This document shows positions 1-10,400 of a DNA stretch of 64,000 bases, piece after piece; the first letter of the stretch is position 1, and the number at the start of each line of letters is the position of its first letter. The notes below the pieces were generated by a model. That model saw nothing but the letters and a program-made list of their open reading frames with translations. It did not search any database and was not told where the DNA came from. The position numbers and the translations under genes were made by a program. Origin of the DNA: Clostridia bacterium (GTDB lineage Bacteria; Bacillota; Clostridia; Christensenellales; UBA3700); NCBI GenBank assembly GCA_029061605.1, contig JAIDRT010000053.1, positions 1-64,000 on the forward strand, in the 5' to 3' direction.

Positions 1-252
1 TAGTAAAATATAACTATCACTTTTATGATAAAACATAAATGATTGTAATTTATAATTTAATAAAACACATTCGTCATTTTTATCTAGATCAAAATATGGA
101 AAATAGTTTATATTCCTATATCTATCTCCACCAAAAATGTATTTACCACATTGGGGACAATCGTAAAATTGATAGTTTTCGCAAACATCAATATCATATC
201 CTATTTTACAATCATTTGACTTACATATTAAGCAATTTTGTTTATGAATCAT
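1..252 (-). CDS. Zinc-ribbon protein, 5' part only (runs off left edge)
   Basis: ATG at 252-250 (minus), open through position 1 (84 codons): MIHKQNCLICKSNDCKIGYDIDVCENYQFYDCPQCGKYIFGGDRYRNINYFPYFDLDKNDECVLLNYKLQSFMFYHKSDSYILL. Two CxxC knuckles (CLIC, CPQC). Starts 1 nt after the upstream methyltransferase stop. Confidence 0.7.
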   Translation of the reverse strand, partial: MIHKQNCLICKSNDCKIGYDIDVCENYQFYDCPQCGKYIFGGDRYRNINYFPYFDLDKNDECVLLNYKLQSFMFYHKSDSYILL

Positions 253-253
253 A

Positions 254-2239
254 TTAAAGCACCTTCCTTGTAGTATTTGGGCTATAGGTAGCAAAGATTT
301 GCTCAAAGTTTGTGCCGACAGAATCATTTGCCATACTGCTGTCACGGAATACGGCATACAGTGGTTTCATTTGAGCAATAGTCTTGACGACTTCGTCAGT
401 TATATCTTTGTCAAAGCAAGCAATCAAATCATTGCCATCGACAATAAAGACATGTTTACCTGCAATTTCTTTCTCTTCTATCTTGGCTGATAATGGCTTA
501 CCTAAATCAAGCATAACTTGGAAAAGCAAGTCAAGCGGAGTTCTATCCTCTTTGATATTATCCTCAAACATATCCAACAATGTTTGATTATAGTCCTCTG
601 GACGATAGTACACGTCTTTCATATTTGACGAATCTAACTTAAGTACACGGAAACCTGTATCTAATTTGTTCAAATTATTCTGCATTTTCAATTCATCACA
701 TAATGCAAATACTCCTTTATCTTTTATGGCATTAGTTAATCCTTCTATAGTGTTTAGCTGCTCACCATTTTTGATTTCAAGAATTTTCTTGCCTGCACGA
801 CGAATGCGCTCTTTGCCTATCTCGCAAATATTTTTATATCCGGCCTTATGTGCTTCGCTATTTTCATCACATGACTCCGGTAATTGTACCATAATAAATT
901 TACGATTTCCACCATCTTCTGCATTTAATTGTATAACGGCATGAGCAGTAGTTGCTGACCCTGAAAAAAAATCGAGAATAACCGCATCTTTATCAAATTT
1001 TGTTGTTATTGAAATAAAATATTTTAATAAAGCCACCGGCTTTGGAAAACCAAATATTTTCTTGTCAAATAATTCGTTTAGATCAGCGGTACCCACTTTT
1101 GTCATTCCTATTTCTTTTGGAAGATTTGTAGATACTGCGATATATCCAAATAACTCTCCTGCTTTTTGTTCATCGTCATCTTTAAAATATCTAAAAGCAG
1201 GTTGCGAAATCTTTAAGAAATCATAATCATCAGGAAAAACAATTTTGCCTTGCTTATAATACTCATCAAATGTATCAATTGTTACAGCCCATGTTCTATT
1301 TGGATTCGCTGGGTATTCTTTGCCCGTTTTGGGATTTATCATAGTAAAATTGCTATTGGGGCGCTCGCTAGCATTTCTTTGGGTTGTTAAATCATGTATT
1401 CTCCAAGGACGTCCTGGAAAATCATTAGTATCAAAATACTTTCTTGTTCCGCCCTCAATAGCCGCCGAGAAATCTTGTGATTTTGCATACACCAAAACCC
1501 ATTCATAATCCTGCGAAACCCCAAAAGGCACATCTGATTTAGCTGTCCTTTTTCTCCAAGGAAACATTGCTACAAAATTACTTTCACCAAAAATCTCATC
1601 ACAAGTTTTCCTTAAATTCTCAACTTCATTATCATCAATGCTAATAAATATTACCCCATCATCGCTTAACAAATCTTTTGCTAAGCGCAAACGCGGATAA
1701 ATCATATTAAGCCAATCAGTATGAAATCGACCGTTGCTTTCGGTATTTTGCACCAAACGATTACCATACTCATCATATTGTCCACTGTTATCTAAATATT
1801 CTTCACTGTCTTGTGAAAAGTCGTCATTATATACAAAATCATTGCCTGTATTATATGGTGGGTCTATGTAAATCATTTTAATTTTACCAAGATAGGTCTC
1901 TTGCAAAAGTTTTAGTACTTCAAGATTATCTCCCTCGATATAGAGATTTTGTGTATTATCAAAATCAACACTCTCTTCCTTACAAGGGCGCAACGTAGCA
2001 GATATGGGAGTATTGGCAAGAAGTATTGACTTGTTCTTATCTGGCCAAGTAAATTGATAGCGCTGTTCTTTATCATCTACCAACACGTTACTCATTTCTT
2101 GTTTGAGTATATCAAAGTCAACGGCTAGCGTTGGCTCCCCGTCTCTCAACACCTCCGTTACTGCATTAGGAAACAATGCCCTAATCTTTTGTATATTTTC
2201 TTGTACCTTGTCCATTGACTTCATTTTAAGCTTGTCCAT
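254..2239 (-). CDS. Type III-like site-specific DNA-methyltransferase (adenine-N6, Mod)
   Basis: IYIDPPYNTGNDFVYNDDF (DPPY motif IV) and VILDFFSGSATTAHAV (SAM motif I), in beta-class order, with intervening target-recognition region. Confidence 0.93.
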   Translation of the reverse strand: MDKLKMKSMDKVQENIQKIRALFPNAVTEVLRDGEPTLAVDFDILKQEMSNVLVDDKEQRYQFTWPDKNKSILLANTPISATLRPCKEESVDFDNTQNLYIEGDNLEVLKLLQETYLGKIKMIYIDPPYNTGNDFVYNDDFSQDSEEYLDNSGQYDEYGNRLVQNTESNGRFHTDWLNMIYPRLRLAKDLLSDDGVIFISIDDNEVENLRKTCDEIFGESNFVAMFPWRKRTAKSDVPFGVSQDYEWVLVYAKSQDFSAAIEGGTRKYFDTNDFPGRPWRIHDLTTQRNASERPNSNFTMINPKTGKEYPANPNRTWAVTIDTFDEYYKQGKIVFPDDYDFLKISQPAFRYFKDDDEQKAGELFGYIAVSTNLPKEIGMTKVGTADLNELFDKKIFGFPKPVALLKYFISITTKFDKDAVILDFFSGSATTAHAVIQLNAEDGGNRKFIMVQLPESCDENSEAHKAGYKNICEIGKERIRRAGKKILEIKNGEQLNTIEGLTNAIKDKGVFALCDELKMQNNLNKLDTGFRVLKLDSSNMKDVYYRPEDYNQTLLDMFEDNIKEDRTPLDLLFQVMLDLGKPLSAKIEEKEIAGKHVFIVDGNDLIACFDKDITDEVVKTIAQMKPLYAVFRDSSMANDSVGTNFEQIFATYSPNTTRKVL

Positions 2240-3218
2240 AATTTCCTCCAGATGATTTTGATGCAGTCTTTATTGCTTTCTTATTTTCTTTTGCCAACTT
2301 TTCTCCTTCAGCAACTATCCTTCTACGTTCTTCTGTAAAATTTACATTTTCATTCGTCGAAAATCTTAAACACACTGCTGTTCCATTGAAACTGGGTTTA
2401 AATAATGTTTTCTCTCCTTTTGCATTATATCTTATAGCATAATTATTACTGCAAATAGTAAAAGAACCCTTATAGGTTTTGCATAATTCCTTAAGAACAT
2501 ACAATCCATAACCACTATTACTCCATTCATTATCCCTTCCCAAATATGGATGGTTTGATTTAGCCGATATTCCTGGCGCAAGTGATAATTCCAACAATTC
2601 TATTTCTGGCAAGTCTTTTGAATACCGTCTCATCGCCTCTGCTACGCCACATCCTTCATCTAAAACTGCAATTTCCACAAGATTATGAGTTATCCATCGT
2701 TGAGCGCAAACAAATGCTTTATTACTTTGAGAATGTTCATAAACATTCCTAATGGTCTCTATAAAAGCATATTGTAAGAATTTTGCCAAATCCCGATCAA
2801 ATTGAAAAACTTGTGCCAATTTAAATGCTAATGGCTCAATCTCATCATAGAAATTTAATGAAGCAAAGTCAATTTTGTGTATAGGAATATATGTGTTACT
2901 ACCCCTTGCTTCACCCATCCGTTTTCCACTCTTAGTACTACCCATAGCATTATAAAATCCCATATGTCCCAAATAATCTTCAGTATTTGGATGCGTATAT
3001 TTAAATACTTTGTTAGGATATTTATTCCTAAACCGAAAAAGTTTTCTTGCAATTAATAACATATTAAATGGGTTTTTATCTTTCAGCCCACTTAAATCAA
3101 AAATAATTTCTGTAGCTTCAGTATGTTCATTATCTAAATCTAATAACGTTTTAAATACATCATTATTACCAGTATAAATCCCATTTTTAATAAAGTATGT
3201 ATATTGCGAATCATTCAT
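2226..3218 (-). CDS. GHKL (HATPase_c) ATP-binding protein with STAS-like N-terminal region
   Basis: ETIRNVYEHSQSNKAFVC (N-box), VLDEGCGVAEAM (G1), NSGYGLYVLKELC (G2). N-term IIFDLSGLKDKNPFNMLLIARKLFRF...LGHMGFYNAMG is STAS-like. Overlaps neighbours by 8-14 nt. Confidence 0.75.
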   Translation of the reverse strand: MNDSQYTYFIKNGIYTGNNDVFKTLLDLDNEHTEATEIIFDLSGLKDKNPFNMLLIARKLFRFRNKYPNKVFKYTHPNTEDYLGHMGFYNAMGSTKSGKRMGEARGSNTYIPIHKIDFASLNFYDEIEPLAFKLAQVFQFDRDLAKFLQYAFIETIRNVYEHSQSNKAFVCAQRWITHNLVEIAVLDEGCGVAEAMRRYSKDLPEIELLELSLAPGISAKSNHPYLGRDNEWSNSGYGLYVLKELCKTYKGSFTICSNNYAIRYNAKGEKTLFKPSFNGTAVCLRFSTNENVNFTEERRRIVAEGEKLAKENKKAIKTASKSSGGNYGQA

Positions 3219-3852
3219 ACAATATTTCTAACTCCTTTTTCAAATCCTTCAATTCCGCATTCAGTTCAAATCGTTTCTTTGATTGCTTTTCATTATCAAC
3301 TGCTCGTTGCAATTTATCAATTTCTTTTTGCAATCTTAACACTTCTCCATAGCGCAAGGCATAATCTCTTGCCGATTCTTTATCTCTCGGCTTAATAGGA
3401 ATTATCGTAGACAACACCGACCTATATATCTCGCTCATACTGACTGCCGTCAATGGCAATTGGATAGTCAAGTCGTCTAGCCATTCACTACAATAATACT
3501 TGTCAATCCTCATTCCCTTTTCGCTATACTCTTTGAATGCGCCATAAGCCATATATTGTTCTTTACAGTTTAGCACAAACAACGTTTGTACTGCAAACTT
3601 TTTATCTAATGCAGCTATAAATAGATTAGGAATTACCTTGCCGTTAAGTTCAATGACAATAACGTATATATTTTTTACTTTGTCGTCTTTTTGCGCAATA
3701 TTCATTGTGTCTTTATTGATAACGTTGGTAACAGTTACTGAAAGAACGTTACTCGCATTTTCCTTTACTTGTTTATCCGCCTTGATTTCTTTAAACAAAA
3801 AAGGAATCTTCAATACTTGACTTACTTGCGTCTTACTACTCAATCCAAACAT
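3211..3852 (-). CDS. DUF4391-like protein of a restriction-modification/helicase operon
   Basis: 213 aa: KIPFLFKEIKADKQVKENASN... and C-terminal coiled coil LQKEIDKLQRAVDNEKQSKKRFELNAELKDLKKELEILYE. Position between helicase and methyltransferase is typical of DUF4391. Confidence 0.65.
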   Translation of the reverse strand: MFGLSSKTQVSQVLKIPFLFKEIKADKQVKENASNVLSVTVTNVINKDTMNIAQKDDKVKNIYVIVIELNGKVIPNLFIAALDKKFAVQTLFVLNCKEQYMAYGAFKEYSEKGMRIDKYYCSEWLDDLTIQLPLTAVSMSEIYRSVLSTIIPIKPRDKESARDYALRYGEVLRLQKEIDKLQRAVDNEKQSKKRFELNAELKDLKKELEILYE

Positions 3853-6800
3853 TATTTTACCACCACAAACGCAATTAGTTCAAAGTCGTCAAGCCCATCA
3901 AAACTTTGTTGAAACAATACTTTGCTGTCTCCTTTAAATAGAGCTCTCATATCACTTTCTTCCTTGACTTGCAAAATACTCGCAACTGCATTGTCCAACA
4001 ATTCGCTATACTTATCCATCTTTGCGCCGTCTTTTGTCTCTTTATTAAACTTGCGACAAAGCGCAGCAATAGGCTCAGTCTTGCCCTTTGACGTAGCGCG
4101 AAGTACGTCAAGAATTGACTTGACGTCCAAATGATTATACTTGACTTCTCCGTCTTCTTTGAGATAAACAAGATAATATGGATGCAAACGATTTTGCTTG
4201 TTTATATTGACACTATTATTACGATTGCAAAGCACGAAGATTACGCCTTTCTCAATACCTTTACTTTCGTCAGCCTCAACGACTGCATGCAATCCCTTTG
4301 TGACACCCGTAGGATAGCCATTCTCCTTGCGATATGAATCCAAGTCCATAATAAAGTCATTGAGTCCCAAATCAGTGATAGATATATTGCCGTCAACGTC
4401 TTCAAGATCTTGCAATGTGCCTTCTTGCAATTTCTTAAGTTGTTCCTTGCGGTAATCCATCTCTTCGTTTTCTTCCGCAATAATATTATCGTCCGCAGTT
4501 GCGGTAGCGTTTACGATAGTCATTCTCGCAGACACTCGCTTATTAAGATTTATATATTCATCAAGTGATATATCCGGCCAAAAGTTGACTAGTTGAATTT
4601 GACTATTTTTACTGCCAATACGGTCAATACGTCCAAATCTTTGCACTATGCGAACAGGATTCCAATGTATATCATAATTAATACAAATATCGCAATCTTG
4701 CAAGTTTTGGCCTTCGGATATGCAGTCCGTACCAATAAGTATATCTATTTCTCCCTTATCAGTTCTCAACGTCAAATCTCTTTGCTTTGACAACGGCGAG
4801 AATAGCGTAAGCAATCTATCCGTATCGTTGCGTCCACCCATGTTTGATTTATTATTGTTGCCACCTGCAATCTTTGCTGTATATAAGCCATACCGCTCGT
4901 ACATATAATGAGAGAGTTCGTTATACAAATAATCAGCTGTATCCGCAAATGCAGAAAATATAAGAATCTTCTTGTTATTCTCATTGAGCGGATGAGCAAT
5001 TTTGTCATCGATAATTGACTTCAACTCGCTAAGCTTTCTATCTGCATCGGCAGTCACTCTTTGCATCTCAGCACAGATTTCTCTCAAAATACCAATATCA
5101 TTTTCAATATCTTCCTTCCACGTTACTACGTCCAAATCATTTAGGTCTATATCAATTTGTTTGCCAGATGACGTCTTTGTCAAAGTAATATCTTCTTCAT
5201 CGTCATCAAGATAGTTGCTCACATACGTATTAGTTTCGGCTTGTATTCTGGCTTTCTTATCTCCTGCAAGAAATTTGTTGATTGTATCCAAAGTCTTTTG
5301 ATTTATATCTATCAACTTGCCAAGCGAAAGCCTAAACGAAAAAACACTACTCTCCAATCGCTTTAATAGACTTATTGTCATCAACTTCTTCAAGCCTGAT
5401 TCACGATGACGTTGTCTTGACAAACCTTGACCAAAGTTGTTAGCATTTCTACTCTCACTCTTCAAATCAATCTCATACAAATTCTCATACTTTTCCAATC
5501 TGGACGGAAGCAACATTGCAAGCGGAGCGTATACGTTCATTGTCATTTCCAAAAGTTTGTTGTAAATCTCTTTATACTTCATTATTGACGGATTGTCGGT
5601 CAGTTTTGGATAATAAGACTTTGTTGGCAATCTCTTTGGGAAATTGCCAATGTCCTTTATGTCATAATATTTTTGTATATGCTTTCTACTTCTTGCAATT
5701 GTTACGCTATCCAATATAATTGAAAAATCAATGTCAAGGTTGTCCATCAAATCTTTTGCATGACGCTCGCCTATTGGTAACTTGCTCCAATCATTGAATA
5801 CCTTTTGCGCATTTCTAAAAACAGTTTGCACGTCTTTGCTCAAACCTAATGCCGCATTCATCTCGGAATAATCTCCGCAGTACGCCAATAACAATTGATT
5901 CTTCAAATCATTATAACGGTTATTTACTGGAGTCGCAGATAGCATAAGTACTTTGGTCTTGACGCCTTCTTGCATAATGCGTTTCATCAAGAAATCATAT
6001 CTAGTGTCTTTATCCTTGTTTGCCGAGTTGTTATTGCGAAAATTGTGACTCTCGTCTATTACCACCAAGTCGTAGTTGCCCCAATTTTGCGTAGCAAGAT
6101 CAATCTGACCACGCTTACCGCTTGTTCGTCCCAAGTCAGTATGGCAAAGCACGGTAAAACTAATTCTATCTTTGTAAAATATATTAGTATAACTATTATT
6201 TTGATTTTGATATTGAGTCCAGTTTTGCTCCAAACGCTTTGGACAGAGCACAAGGATGGATTTGTTACGCAAAGAATAATACTGCATGACAGCAAGCGCA
6301 GTGAACGTCTTACCTAAGCCTACACTGTCTGCCAAGATACAGCCATTGTATCTTTCAAGTTTATTGATTACACCTACTGCTCCGTCTTTTTGGAAATTGT
6401 ATAGTTTGTTCCAAATCAAACTATTCTTGAATCCCGTCGCCTCATTTGGCATGTGGTCCTCATCCAAATCACGTAGAAAGTCTTTGAAAATGTTATATAA
6501 AATTATAAAATAAATAAACTCTGGGGAATTCTCTTTGTAACAACTTGATATGTAATCTACCACTGCGTCAGTAATATCTTCCAACTCTACATCATTATTC
6601 CAAAGCCTATCAAATTCATTTATAAAATACTTGCTTTGCTCAGCATAATCACTTTTTGCAATACCCACAAGTTTGTCATTATTCTTCTCATATCCTAAAT
6701 CAGAAGTCGTAAATCCATTCAATGGCGAATAATGAATGGAACTATCGCCGTTGGTGACGTTCAACATTGTTTGAGTGTCATACGACTCTTTCAACGTCTT

Positions 6801-7154
6801 TATCTTTACTTTCTCTCTTATCCAGTCAGCGCACTCTCTAGCTATCGCACGTTGCGTCATTTGATTTTTGAGCTTAATCTCAAACTCAGTACCGCAAATA
6901 CCACTTTCAGAAAGTTTAGGTATATAAAATTCTCTCTTCTCTTTTTTGATATTATCATTTACCTTTTCGCCTATAAACGTTGGCGTAGTAAATAGAAACT
7001 TCAATTCGTCAATCTGGTCAAGTTCTTCTTTTAGAGCGTCATAAGCATAGATAGAGAAATAGCAAGCTGCGATACGCAATTTGCTACCGCTTTTGATTTC
7101 TCTTTTCAAATCATCACCCAACAATTTTGTTCTGTTGTTAATAATGTCAATCAT
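3852..7154 (-). CDS. SNF2-like/helicase-related protein with PLD-like N-terminal domain
   Basis: ILADSVGLGKTFTAL (Walker A), DLVVIDESHNFRN (DExH), VLMLSATPVNN, IGTDCISEGQNLQ and QRFGRIDRIGS. N-term PLD-like LRIAACYFSIYAYDAL...GFTTSDLGY. Start placed at 7154 (MIDIINNR) by upstream GAGGAG; the track's start is 7199. Confidence 0.85.
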   Translation of the reverse strand: MIDIINNRTKLLGDDLKREIKSGSKLRIAACYFSIYAYDALKEELDQIDELKFLFTTPTFIGEKVNDNIKKEKREFYIPKLSESGICGTEFEIKLKNQMTQRAIARECADWIREKVKIKTLKESYDTQTMLNVTNGDSSIHYSPLNGFTTSDLGYEKNNDKLVGIAKSDYAEQSKYFINEFDRLWNNDVELEDITDAVVDYISSCYKENSPEFIYFIILYNIFKDFLRDLDEDHMPNEATGFKNSLIWNKLYNFQKDGAVGVINKLERYNGCILADSVGLGKTFTALAVMQYYSLRNKSILVLCPKRLEQNWTQYQNQNNSYTNIFYKDRISFTVLCHTDLGRTSGKRGQIDLATQNWGNYDLVVIDESHNFRNNNSANKDKDTRYDFLMKRIMQEGVKTKVLMLSATPVNNRYNDLKNQLLLAYCGDYSEMNAALGLSKDVQTVFRNAQKVFNDWSKLPIGERHAKDLMDNLDIDFSIILDSVTIARSRKHIQKYYDIKDIGNFPKRLPTKSYYPKLTDNPSIMKYKEIYNKLLEMTMNVYAPLAMLLPSRLEKYENLYEIDLKSESRNANNFGQGLSRQRHRESGLKKLMTISLLKRLESSVFSFRLSLGKLIDINQKTLDTINKFLAGDKKARIQAETNTYVSNYLDDDEEDITLTKTSSGKQIDIDLNDLDVVTWKEDIENDIGILREICAEMQRVTADADRKLSELKSIIDDKIAHPLNENNKKILIFSAFADTADYLYNELSHYMYERYGLYTAKIAGGNNNKSNMGGRNDTDRLLTLFSPLSKQRDLTLRTDKGEIDILIGTDCISEGQNLQDCDICINYDIHWNPVRIVQRFGRIDRIGSKNSQIQLVNFWPDISLDEYINLNKRVSARMTIVNATATADDNIIAEENEEMDYRKEQLKKLQEGTLQDLEDVDGNISITDLGLNDFIMDLDSYRKENGYPTGVTKGLHAVVEADESKGIEKGVIFVLCNRNNSVNINKQNRLHPYYLVYLKEDGEVKYNHLDVKSILDVLRATSKGKTEPIAALCRKFNKETKDGAKMDKYSELLDNAVASILQVKEESDMRALFKGDSKVLFQQSFDGLDDFELIAFVVVK

Positions 7155-7218
7155 GCTTATATCTTCTCCTCGACACGAACTTCTACGGATATTCGACAAA
7201 ATTCATATCGTTAAGACA

Positions 7219-7227
7219 ATTATATCA
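7219..7227 (-). promoter_or_regulatory. Extended -10 promoter (TGATATAAT) for the helicase/methyltransferase operon
   Basis: Reverse complement of 7219-7227 reads TGATATAAT, upstream of the operon start. Confidence 0.5.
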
Positions 7228-7384
7228 TACTTTTTCTATATTTTATAGTATTTTATATAAAAACTTTAGGTGCCATATAATTTCCGTTCTATATTTCCAG
7301 TTTACTTTTATTCTTGTACACATTTAAAGAAAGCATCAATTGAAACATTCATTTGTCTAATCGCTATATTTTTCCGAAAGGATA

Positions 7385-7393
7385 TGGTATAAT
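7385..7393 (+). promoter_or_regulatory. Extended -10 promoter (TGGTATAAT) for the STAND ATPase gene
   Basis: TGGTATAAT at 7385-7393, ~35 nt before ATG 7429, with AAAAGG ribosome-binding sequence. Confidence 0.5.
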
Positions 7394-7428
7394 TTTAACA
7401 CAAAGCAGCATAAGAAAAGGATTATTAT

Positions 7429-10400
7429 ATGGCACATCAACCGGGTGGAGAAACTGAGAAATTAGGAAACTTTTATGAAGATAACGTATTAATACACTAT
7501 TATGGACAAATGTTAGAAGGAAAATATTTGTCAGTAATGTCTGAATCATTTGATAGTGATTTGGAAAAAGGCGGAGATATTTATCTATGCGATAATGATA
7601 ATAAAACTACTGTCATACAAGTAAAGTCTAGGCATGGAAATGATGATGTATGGGACATAAGTACTCTCATTAAAATAGGGGTTATCAAAAATGCATGCCA
7701 TCATATTTTACAAGGTAGAACATTTATATTAGCTTCCCCATTATCTTTCATGCTTTTACAAGACTTGTGTAGACATGCTATGTCCTTTGATAACTATGCG
7801 GATTTCCAAGCAGCAGTTCTAAGAAAAAATAATGCTCAAGAACTTATCAAGTTGGAAACGGAAATCAAAAAATACTTTGTTAGCGATGATATAATTAAAT
7901 TCTTTAAATCATTTTCTTTAATCCGATTTGACGACGATTTAGATAAATTTGTTAGAGATTTTAGAAATAGTATAAAGTCGATAGATGATGGACATAAGGC
8001 ATTTCAATTATTACGTCAGTACCCTATAAAACACAATAAATTATCTCAAGAAATATATGCAGATGAATTATGGCGTTTTCTATCTGATAAAGGAATAAAA
8101 AAGTATGACATTGATGAGCCAACTGCAACAAGACAAATCCACGATTTATGTAATGAATATAAAACTAATATCAATCGAAAGTTGATTAATCAAACAAACT
8201 ATAAACGTAAAGAATTTGACGAACTAATATCTAAAATAAGTAATAGAAGTATTACAATTATTCATGGTAAAGCCGGTTGCGGTAAAAGTGGAATAATAGC
8301 AAAACTATGCGAACATTTGGAAAAACAGAACGAATTATATTTACCTTTAAGCTTAGATGCTCGAATGCCTAGCGGATGTACACATGAGTTTGGGAAACAA
8401 CTAGGATTAAGTGCTTCCCCAGTATTAACGCTTTCAAAACTTGCTAATCAACGTATAGGGTATCTTATTATTGACCAAATGGATGCAATTCGTTGGAATG
8501 TAACACATTCAACATCTGCTTTTTCAGTGTGCTGCGAATTAGTCCAAGAAGCACAGTATTGTGAAAATGTAAAAATAATATTTGTTTGTAGGACAATAGA
8601 CGCAGAAAAGGTATTACAATTATTCAATGATAGCCCAACGAAACTAACTGACTGCTCTATTGTCGTAGGGCCGCTAACTGACAGTGAGGTCCAAAATATT
8701 ATTGGTGGGCAGTCATATTATGGCCTTACCCCGAACGTAAAAAAAATGCTCACTAATATTAACAACCTCAAAATGTTTATGACAATATCTAATGGTACTC
8801 ATATAGATAAATCCTCGGATATTATTCGAGAATATATAAATAAAAAGTTAGATGAGATTGCAAATGACAATGAGCACGAAATCTCCGCTCGCAAACTTCT
8901 TCAATATATAATCAATAAAATGTGTAACCTAAATACACAAGTAATTGCGCGAAATGAAATAGAAAATGAATTTGGCAACAATTTGCTGGAAAAATTTTGT
9001 TCCTGCGGAATCACTGAAGAAATTAATTCAAGCATTCGCTTTACTCATCAAAGCATATTAGATTATTACTTAGCACAAGAGTTAGAAAATGAAATAGCTA
9101 AGCGTAATAATGTAGTGAAAGTAATTAAAAAGCACAATAAGACTGCAATAATAGATTATGACATATTGAAACAATACTTTGAATTTGTCGAATTAAATAG
9201 TTCTAATTATGCCAAAGTAATGGAAAAGGTATTATTTAGTTCCAAGATATGTTCATTTATTCGCCATATTGCCCTCGAATCCTTTAGGACAACGTCTCAC
9301 GATGACGTAGAAACTATTGCCTTAGCGCTTAAAATATTAACAAGTAAAAAATATGGTAAAAAATACTTGTTATATCTAACCATTGGTAACTATGCTTTTG
9401 CGCATGGATATATTGAATCGGCAAACTTTTTAGAACTGAAAAAGTCGACAACTCCTGCAGACCAATTATCAGTTATTGATCTTTTGTTTTATGCCAACAA
9501 TCAATGCGAGCAATATCTTGCTCATATCAATGATTATATAAAAATAGTAAACTATGATACTAATGTCGTGGAGCATCTATATCATCAAATAGATGACACA
9601 ACCTCATCTGATAAGATGTTTGAATTGAAGATTGGCTTATTATCACATATCCCCAATCAAAAGCGCCATATCTACTGGGATGAAGTTTTCTCTTTGCCAC
9701 CATCTCGAGCTGGAATGTACATAAAGTATTCTCTATCGAATAATGATGACTATAACGAGCATTTTGATTGGTCTGATCATTTTGAAACATTGTTAAATAT
9801 AGTAAAACTCGAACATCAAAACTACTTATGTGCTGCAAAAGATTATTTAATTAGAACTTGTAAACGATGGGAGTTAGACGGATATGACGATTTCAAGTAT
9901 CATTTTATAAAAGCGATGGCAAAAAATTTATTGGAGGCCTCTTTCAGCTTTTCGACACCTAATGAAATACTTGATTTTCTTTATTCTCCGTACCAACTTT
10001 TTAAAAACATTGCATTGCAGTATATGACCCACTGCAATACAAATAATGCTTTATGCGTATTTGAACGATTAATAGATGATAACTATATTAGCAAGTTAGA
10101 TTTTAGAAAACATAAAGCCCAACTTGGCTCTTTACGTGATATAGTAAAAAACCATAGTTCAAACCTTAATGCAGATTATCTAAATTCTCTAATAAAACAA
10201 ATTAAATCTTATAAGTCCCCTAGCTTAATAACATTTGCTAAAGATAGATTTGAGCAACGTAAAAAGGGATTGTATTATCATTTTTTTGAAGAAGAACAAA
10301 AGATATTACTATCGTCTATTCCACATGAAAAACTCAATAATTCAACTTGCGAATATCTAAAATATTTGTTAAGAAAATTTCCTGCTGCAGAATACTATTA

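Noticed and set aside
39-257. Plus-strand 72-aa ORF at left edge
   Set aside because: It is antisense to the zinc-ribbon ORF (252 to 1, minus), which has CxxC motifs and operon spacing; the plus ORF has no such support.
9560-9838. Minus-strand ORF inside the STAND gene
   Set aside because: Embedded antisense with no independent signals.
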